Origin: Galerina marginata
Lineage: Eukaryota > Basidiomycota > Agaricomycetes > Agaricales > Galerinaceae
Length of the DNA: 64,000 nucleotides
Direction of reading: 5' to 3'
Assembly (NCBI GenBank): GCA_023014335.1
Contig: JAECYW010000016.1
Location: forward strand, 124,001-188,000
In this document: piece after piece, positions 55,463 to 64,000 of the stretch
Numbering within the stretch: position 1 is the first letter of the stretch
Layout: every line of letters begins with the position of its first letter
Notes under the pieces: generated by a model
Told to the model about the DNA's origin: nothing
The model's database searches: none
Seen by the model: only the letters and a program-made list of their open reading frames with translations
Translations under genes and position numbers: made by a program

Positions 55463-58400
55463 AACATAACTACCAAGAGTTTCCAGTACTCGAATTAGCG
55501 CCTAAGCGGCTCGTAAACGCCCGTTTCTTATGCTTCCCACGATTCACAGCGTTCTCCGCCTGCGCACTCGAGTCAAGGACGCATCCGTACACAGTCGACG
55601 GCACTAGATGCAAACTAAATGGCCGCTTGCTCGATTCAATGGAATATGCAGGAAATATGCGGAATATTCTAGCATATTCCACATGTGGACTGATCAGTCC
55701 GCGGTTCGAGCCATAGAGGCTGTTAGGTATAAATACAGCTTGAGATATCGTAGTTTACACCGAACTTTACATACTCTTTGCCCTCAAACTTCGTGTGACT
55801 GACTAGGTGGATGCCTGGCTTAAGTTAATGCTGAGATCGAGTCCTCTATTAACGATTAGATCGTTAAGTAAAGGCCTTTCTAGCTATTATCTTGGGTGGA
55901 TACTTTTAGATACTTTAGCTAGGAACTTGAATCGCATTTGTTAACTAAAACATCGAAGCTTACTAGGACAAGAGGTTCTTTACAGATCCTTAAAGCTATA
56001 CTCATTCCCTAACAAGGAACCAACCTTAAGCTTTCCTTCAGAGCCGAACCGTTCTGGCGGGGGATGATCCCGGGGACCTTGCTTTGGATTATGGAAGATT
56101 GGAGCGACGGTTTAGCGAGGAGGAAGTCGACAAAAATACTGGCCCCCAGCTCATCCTCAAAAAGTGTTACACACGGAAAACTGTTCAAACTAACTGGAAA
56201 TACCAGTTTCTGAGACGGCTAAAATGTGATAGAAAATCCAAAGTTCGAAATACCCGTCCACAACCGTTTCGAACTACCCGGCAGACAGGTGGTAGTTGAG
56301 TTGACTCGTTATTGACTTGTTTGCAGGCCCACCCGACTCAAACCCGCCTTGGGGTGCATAGTACTAGGGTAAATTCCAAATATTGCCTTTGAGGTTCTTC
56401 CAGCCGGGGAAGCTGCAAAAAACTCGAACTTGTCACTCTGATAGTTTCCGAATAGAGAGGTGAGGAATTTGGTCGGTAATAACTTGGTATGTAATATGTA
56501 TATTGCAGAACGTAAGTAGGGTATTGTAATTACGAACTTCGGTTCTTGAAGACTTTAATGCGATTATACGCATACGTTGAAAAGAACGTTTGAAATTGCC
56601 CGTTTCCTAGGATAAGTAAGAGCAAAGCGTAGCATTTGGGAATATTATAGGGGCGCGTCGCGTCATTGTGTCCATCACGTGTTGCCAGTTGTGATCAATT
56701 TTGAATTTGAATTTGGGATCCTCCTGCCCTCCTCCATCTACCGCATCAGTTTCCTCCACATACAATCTCTTTCCGATCCTGTATATTATAGCGTTCCGAA
56801 TTCGCTTGTTCTCTATTCTTTGGGAATCTCGATACCTTGAAGACCTCGACGACTCATGCGACCCCGCGCATTTCGCATTTCGCCTCCCTTTCCCTGCCCT
56901 TCACGATCTCTTGGATCTCGTTGGGTGAGCTCTACTCTAGATCTAGTGTTCGAGTGCGATCTAGCCTCTTTACTGATGCTTCCCTAGACCCAAGTTCGTA
57001 TTCTGACGAACCATTTTTTAACGAACCTTCCGTCCTTACAATTTGAAGACCACGATCGCGTCACTCTCGCATGGAGATCGGAATCGTAGCACGCGTCTTT
57101 AGTGGAGGGACGAAGAAACTAGGTATGTGCATTCTGGTTTCTTGCTTTCCCAGCATCGAAGCTGAAAGAACTTCGTCGCTCTGTAGCTCATCGTTGGGAC
57201 CAACCTTTCTACTACGGGATCAGCGGCCCACTTCAAGCAGGATTCTTGTCATGCTGTGGTCGCTAACCTCCTCTTCCTACGTCCTGCATCACCCCACTAA
57301 AGATTCTCGACATTTGTAGGATGTGTCCACCGACTTCCTGACCCCCTCAACTGCCTCCCCTCCGTGTGTACCAGGTACAACTACCAAGCTGCTCGTATCT
57401 GGCTGCCATACCTCGACCTGGACGTGCACCTCCTGCGCGATAGTTCATCACTACAACCTGTCGTACCATTTTGCCGACCCTCTCCGCTCCGGGGGAGAGC
57501 GCCGCCGTCGATCTAGAATCTGGCTCGCCGGACCCTTGGACCACCTTCCTCTCCTCCCTTTCATTCCTGTAGACCTTCCGGCCTCGCTTCGTCCACTTTC
57601 ACTTCTCTCTTTTCGCGACCCGCACCCGTTGCTCAAGTTACATACGGCGGACTGTCAGGGAAGCTCAAACACGCCTACTCGAGTATATGCGCCCGCCCCA
57701 GCCTACGTCCCACCCATCCTTAGCTTGCGTGCTGGACATCGAGCAGCAGCAGTAACCCGTGCGTCCGTCCTGCCCCGCCCCGCGATCGTCATATAACAGC
57801 CTCCAAATACACCTTGATATCGATAAGCCACCGACGAATTCAACCTTCCCCCACCTGCTGTCTGGATCAACCTGAACGCGCTGACTTCGTTCGATGGGCT
57901 TTGTACCAATCAGGGTTCAGGACGACTGCAGCTGGTCGGGGGGCGGTCGGGACGTGCGAGGGGATGTGAGGAACGGAGGCTGTCGGTGCAGTTGAATTTA
58001 TCTCCAGCGCAGGTCAGGAGGCGGGTGGACGGGCTTGGAAGTTGGAAAGAGAGAGAGATGGGTGTCAGTGCCAGGTAGACAAAGCTAGGATTTTGGGGCG
58101 GGAGAAAGCGGGCGGGCGAGGGTAGGGTTGATGAGACGACGACGTCAAGGAACCCTACGTGGACCTGCCGACTTGAATGCCGATGGTTGGGCATTACCTT
58201 CCAAAGTCGTCCTCGACGGTATATCTACACCCTTCGTAACACTTCATCTCGTTAAAGCTAGAAGATCGCTCGACGTGTTAGTACCCAGCCCCACGAACAG
58301 GACCCATCTGATGTGCAGGAGTAGAAGCAGAGGCAGGCGTTTGGACGACGCCCTTGCAAGTGTGAGAGCTTGGCCCTGTTGGACAATACCACAAGCCAGG

Positions 58401-61400
58401 CCGCTGAGCTGGCGAGTTTCTCGGGAGACGGGCTTATCAACTACAGCCACCATCGCCGGCATTGGCTAGTCTGTCCTTTCTCTCTTGCTTTTTGCCGGCT
58501 CCTTTGGCTTTCGTATGTTTCTCCTCGACCTCAACCTCGACTTCTCCACTTCAACCTCTCGCCCTCGCCCTCGCCTTCGCCTATCAGCAGCCAAGTCGAC
58601 AGCCCCGTCGAGTTCCACGCGTCGTCTTTCTGGACAGGTTCTTTCGGCGTCAACCTTCACCTTTCGACGTTCAATACCCGTCAACCGACTCTGCACCGCA
58701 TCCTCTTTTGGCAATTTCTATGGCTCTCATTCTTCATCGGTGTTATAATCACGATAAATCAATCCAATCCGACAACTATACCCGAATTCGACCCTCAATC
58801 AGGATCACATTCAGGAGCCTTTCCTACTACCAGCTAGTCCTGTAGGTTTTACTGCTTTTGCACGTCACGTTAATAATGTCATTCATAATTTCATCTACCC
58901 GAAGAGGGCGGTGCTGGGGTTGCTCTACCGCATCTGAGTACGGTTTCAAATGTCTTGACGTTGGGTTGAAGGGACTGCAGCGTTGGAAATGGGAGACTGG
59001 CGGACGGGGGAAAGGGGTTCGAAGTCGAAAGAAGACGTCGGCTTTTGCCTTTTAAACTTCAATGCCAACGGTCGACAGCCAGCCCATGTCAGCGAGGGGC
59101 AAAGAATCGTAGACTTATCTACGAAACGGCAGCTCTATATCGAGTCTTGGTATGCATATTTGTCGACGTGGTGTTATGTTGTTTTTGGATTTCAGTTTTC
59201 GGGGCCTACACCCATTCAGGTAGATATCGAGCCGTTTTATTTATTTTCCACCGCTGCCGTCTCCTTCCGCACAGTTTGCCTTGTCCTATGATGAAGGTCT
59301 TTGTTCGTCCTCGTTATGACTGCGACAGCCAGTCAAACATGCATGTTACTGATCGTCTTGACTCTATTCTTATTATTGTGGCAAAAGATCCTCCCACCTT
59401 GCCCTTTCTTCACGACCGCATGCACTGGCACATGGATAGCGCAAGAATGGGCTCGATGTCCCGGACTCCATCTACGATATCCTGCAGCGCTAGCTCAGGG
59501 TGTGTCTTCCTCCTCTTCATTGCTCCTCATCGGCTAACGAAAGCGATACAGTGTTCGCTAGGTAATTTACTGGGAGATTTACTTTATGGACATCTCTGGC
59601 ATACATACCTGCTAGATTTTGGGTCCTCATCATTCTTAGCGGTCTTCTGACCTCCGAGAATAGGCTCATAAATTAGGCGCTCGAGGGGAGAAAGGGATAG
59701 TGCAGAATGGGCTGAATTCGGGTAAATAGTTACTAGTAACTAGTGAGGGAAAATGACTCAGTTTATGTGAGCTCGATATCTCAATGGACATGCAAGGTTC
59801 AGTCTAAATAAAAGGGAATTTGGCTCAAATTTGGCTGTTAACAATTTAAAGAGTTTACTTTTTAGATGACAGTGGCGAATATCCATTCAGGTTTCTATGC
59901 CAATGGAACTCAACTGGAGCTTACCAAGCTTCAACGTCTTGAAACCATCTCCCCGTCCTCGTTGGTGTTTAGCCAAAGCGACTTTCACAGTGAATCCAGG
60001 TGCCAGCACAGAGCCCTGTGAACCACAAACGGCGTGAAACCGAACGACGTCCTGTGTAGTTTTTACGGGAACTTCAATCCGACTCACCGTCGCAGATTTA
60101 TAATTTATTTGGGTAATTCTATTCAAAATAGCGCAAACAAGAACGAAGACAGCCTCTATAGTAATTTTGAGGTTGATCTGGATGATACCTCCTCCGCTTA
60201 CTCATTTGGTACGTCACGGACAGTATCCACACATTACGGTCCTCTAACAAGAAGGGGTATCAGATTGCTTACAGGCAATCGCAGCTATGATTTATCCTGG
60301 ACCTGGGTCACATGAGAAGTGCTTCGCAGCCAGCCGTTTCGATCGATAGTAATACTCGCGGCAAAATAAAGTCATCGGCGGCTTATTACACTGGCAAATT
60401 TGAGCGAACGGAAGCTTTAAAGGTTGCGACGGAAATGAAGGATCAGGTGAGATGAAGTGAAATGTAGGGATGAAATGACAAGTAATCAGAAATGACACCG
60501 TAGGCAGCGATCCCATCTGCAGGTCGTTGCAACACTTGCTATCTTCCACGCACGGCATGCCTTACTGGAGAACAATTAGTTACATCCCAAATAGACGCGT
60601 ACCACTGCTTTGTGCAACAAGAAAGAGACTTAGTTGATGGCAAAGAGAATTTAATCAAGATTATACTCAGGGTCGGCCCACTCATCTAACGAACCACTCC
60701 AAGCAATTTTCAAGCCGAGTATACTCGACTAGGAGGGTAAAAGCGGTTGAGCAGCTATAACTACCACGCCCGCTTTTCGCTTTTGTGAACCGTGCATCGT
60801 GGTAGCCGGTGTTCGCCCGCTGTAGGTAACAATGTTGAGTAGGCAGATGCTCCAGCAGGCTGGCCTGGTAGGAAGGTGGAAGCTGACACCTGTGTTCAAT
60901 CTAAACTGCATCGAAGCGCAATCAATGATACTTCGAACTCAAACTAACAACCCGGCGTGACAGGCGCAGATGCCAGGTCGGAAGGCGATCAATTTTACAG
61001 GCAGTCATACGGGGGGGATCTGACCAACTGGAATCTGGTATGTAGGTGCCATAAAATCCGGCGAGATAAGGAGATAAAATATTTGAAAGTCGGGGTCAGT
61101 TGGCGGTCATTTGAGATACAGTACAAGAAGATGAATGTTCGAACTAATGTTGGCGGTCATTTGAGATACAGTACAAGAAGATCGAATGTTCGGACTAATA
61201 TTGAGGGTTTGAATGGTGGTACGAGCAGGCTGTCGCATTGAAAATCGAACTGCAGGTACAGCGGCTCGTAGATCTGTTTGGGCTTGAGAAAGAGTTCAAA
61301 TTCCAGCACAGGAGGAGGCAGAAGCGAAACAAGCACCCAAACGCGAAAGGTTGACGGAATAGACGACAGGTACGCAAAGTTTAGCATACGAACCACCATG

Positions 61401-64000
61401 GTCGATGATGACAAGGTTGATCATCCTGATAAACGGAAGGCGAGAGTTAGGTTGAGAATATGTGAAAAAAGGAGTATATGCACCCACTGTGCCCCGCCTG
61501 CTGGTCCAGCGGCAAACTCAGTCTGAGACACATCTCCTTCTCATTTTGCTTGTTTTGTGCCTGAGATCCAGCCTACGTCCGCCCAAGCCAATGTCCGAAA
61601 ACTACCTATCGGCGGCAAAGGTGTTTCTCCTCAAGCCAGCTCTCCGCCCAACAATGCTCTCGTTGCCTCCTATGCACATCCACCCGCTACGCATATTCGT
61701 CCTGTATCCATCCTGCCTTCCTCCACACGCCGTTCTACAGGCGAATGACTGACGTCAGCCTCTCCATTTCGGCTCTTAGCTCCAACTTTCGATACATCGA
61801 GGTTCTTTTCACCTTCATCGGCGTTGACGACTTCTTCACGCCGGTAGCGGCATCGTCGCGATCGACCGTACGAGTTCTTGAAACCCGTCCTCTGGACATG
61901 GCCCAGCCGCATAAGTATAGACAAAACATCGTCGAGGAAATTTTCGTCGAATTCCAGGGCCAGAATGGGAAGAAAGGACGTTCTCAAGAATGAGAATTGA
62001 GCAACAGGAGTTGGACAGTCCGTGGAGACGACTTATGAGCTTGCGCGTGAAATGGACGACCAGGTTGAGGATTGACGAAAGTAAACTGTCGGAGGAAACT
62101 CTGAGGGACGGTTAGAAGAAGCGGCGAGGTAGGTAAGTAAATACGAACGAATATCGATCCGCAGGCATAGCTATGCGAGCTGCTGAAGAACTTAAGGCGA
62201 TGGTTGAAACTGAACCTTTAGGTGATGACGTGGCGCGAATATCGTAAGAGAAATTGGTTATTGAAATCTCAAAGTAGAGAAAGGAGGGATCGGGTACGTC
62301 GATATTGATTTCTGAACCACCAAGACCGCTGATATCGAAGAAAATCGTCCTGAGGAATGGAGATCGACGGTGATGAAAAGACCCAAGAAGTTAAAGGTAA
62401 AATGGACCCCAAGATGACGACGCTGAGTCATGAAACGGCGGCTACACGAGGGTAGACATGCGAACCACCAAGGCCGACGTTGGCGAGGTGGACTTCGCTG
62501 AAGGATGGAGGGCTGGAAATTAGTTTTCAAAAACGCGAAAACTCCAATTCCAGGCACAGCCGCGGGCCGGTAGTTCCGGAAAGTCCAGGACACGTCTTCT
62601 CCTCGTCCTCGTCGCTCGTAGATGTAGACGTGGACTCTAACGCCGACTCCACACCCACCAGCTTGCACGACCACCACCCGCACGTCAAGCTCTCATTGAC
62701 CACCTCCAATAGCGCTTTAATCTTCGAAGGACCGCGAAGTGGTGAAGCCAGTGCCCAAACGCACTGCGAACCGAGTTAGACGACGCTGAAGTCGAAGACG
62801 TCTATGGAGGTGCAGGCAGGGGCAAAGAGAACGAGGAGGAGATCAATGTCGTACAGCAGCGCGAATGACGGAGGTGTTGTAGGAGGCAAAGCAAAAGTGG
62901 TGGAGAGAAAAAAGAGGATAGACGGGATGAAAGTGGTTGTGCTTCGAGCGAGCTTGAGGCATTCGTGCTTTCTGAATGGCTAACGTTCGTAGATGTTGTC
63001 ATCGTGCCGCAGCGAGAGGAACAATGGCTGGGTGCTCGTGTTGAGGGAGTGAACAGACATCGGCGCGGGAAGCTTGGAACCGCATATAGTTGCGGTATTT
63101 GGTTGAGGTAAAACTTTGTGGCGGGCTGCAGCTGTGGGTTTTCGGTTAGGACGTGAAAGGAGGCTGAAAAGTGGTCAAAGCGCACCAAGCAGCAGTTAAG
63201 AATAGCGGCGGTCCAACTCGGATGGAAGGTTTTATGCTGGTCTTCGTGGCAAAGCACCAGCACGACGACTCGAACTTGAAAGTGCCAACAACACCTCCTC
63301 TCCCTCCTTAGCCCGACTTCTCCACAAGATTGCTCGACCCTCCACCTCCTGAGTCCCGTCCTTTCGCTTCATATCCACCCCTATGCCCGTGCTCTTCATC
63401 TCTATGTCCCCAGTCGCGTCGGCGGCGGCGGTAGCGAGACCCATCCTCAACAGTACGCAAACCCCATCCACTTCACAGGCCCAGACCTCGCTGAACCCCA
63501 CATCTTCGCCCCTTCTCTAGTCATCGACTGATTTCTCAACACTCATAGGATAGCGACACCCGCGATCGTGTTCGATAATCGAATCCCTGCCTCAGGACTT
63601 CACCAAACGGCTTGTAAGTCCCGAATTACCGGTTTAGCCCGAGGTCGAACATGAGCTTTGCTGGCGGGCAGACTTCATTGGGAATGTACACGGTCGTCTG
63701 CTGGTGATGGATGCCCTGACGAATGAAGGATATCGAGTTCGCCACGCTGGCAGCAGTGTTGGCGTAATTGATTGTACGATGTCGACAAAGTCGGCTGCTG
63801 AATGAGCCCAACACATAAATGCCACTGGAACGTCGCGGGCGGGTCGTTCCTCGACTCCCAGGCGCGACGTGGGAAGGAAGGAGTCGAGGAAAGGGGGTAC
63901 GAGCAGCAGCCTTCAATAAGCAACGGCCTAAGACGATCGATCGCAGTATAACTGCACGCGCTGGCCCAAATAGAGTACTTGAGGGGATGGTTGAAAGGGA

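Larger units (their letters stand above)
46827..64000. repeat. Large segmental duplication, copy B, interrupted by a Mutator-like element
   Basis: Partner of 21,366-33,980. It contains the 5' exons of the intact patatin gene at its left end (46,827-47,071), then about 2 kb of upstream sequence, the inserted 6.3-kb element (49,148-55,453), and 8.5 kb more of duplicated sequence that runs off the window. Divergence from copy A is uneven: many indels at 57-58 kb, but about six differences in 250 bp around 60.7-60.94 kb. Apart from the patatin exons and the transposon I see no supported gene; the short frames at 56-64 kb lack conserved exon structure. Confidence 0.85.

Overview
The window looks like a nuclear segment from a mushroom-forming basidiomycete (Agaricomycetes). 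Reading frames are chopped by many introns of about 45-70 nt with GTRNGT-type donors. One domain combination (patatin, NB-ARC, TPR) and two transposon types (a KDZ element with Cys-cluster domains, and a GCM/FLYWCH-type Mutator-like element) are common in that group. I joined exons by hand, using GT/GC donors, AG acceptors and reading-frame phase; there is no transcript evidence behind any model. I saw no rRNA, tRNA or CRISPR array.

Region 1 (1-18.7 kb) is gene-dense. It carries a KDZ transposase gene (2.8-5.9 kb, minus), a 473-bp Harbinger/Tourist-like MITE (8.75-9.22 kb) and eight multi-exon genes that mostly belong to no family I recognise. Several of these have grown by small in-frame exon or motif duplications: the genes at 1974-2593, 7651-8622, 9400-10768 and 13395-17503. 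The gene at 11172-12145 ends in an RNase H1 N-terminal (viroplasmin-like) domain. The genes at 13395-17503 and 17841-18695 converge and share a Cys/His-containing domain of about 160-200 residues.

Region 2 (19.1-21.05 kb) is two tandem-repeat arrays without convincing genes.

Region 3 (21.37 kb to about 34 kb, copy A) and Region 5 (46.83-64.0 kb, copy B) are two direct copies of one large segmental duplication. The left breakpoint lies inside the catalytic-domain exon of a patatin gene, so copy A keeps only a 5' fragment. Copy B carries a 6.3-kb Mutator-like element (49,148-55,453) flanked by a 9-bp target duplication; the matching position in copy A (25,243-25,251) is the unfilled site. The insertion therefore happened after the duplication, or excised cleanly from copy A.

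Region 4 (34-47 kb) holds decayed repeat sequence, the 3' part of a likely membrane-protein gene (38.1-39.0 kb), and the one clearly recognisable host-type gene: a seven-exon fungal NLR-like receptor (43,319-47,071, minus) with an N-terminal patatin phospholipase, a central NB-ARC ATPase and a C-terminal array of near-identical 42-residue TPRs. The most interesting items are this receptor with its truncated duplicate, the dated transposon insertion, and the unnamed Cys/His-motif gene families of Region 1.
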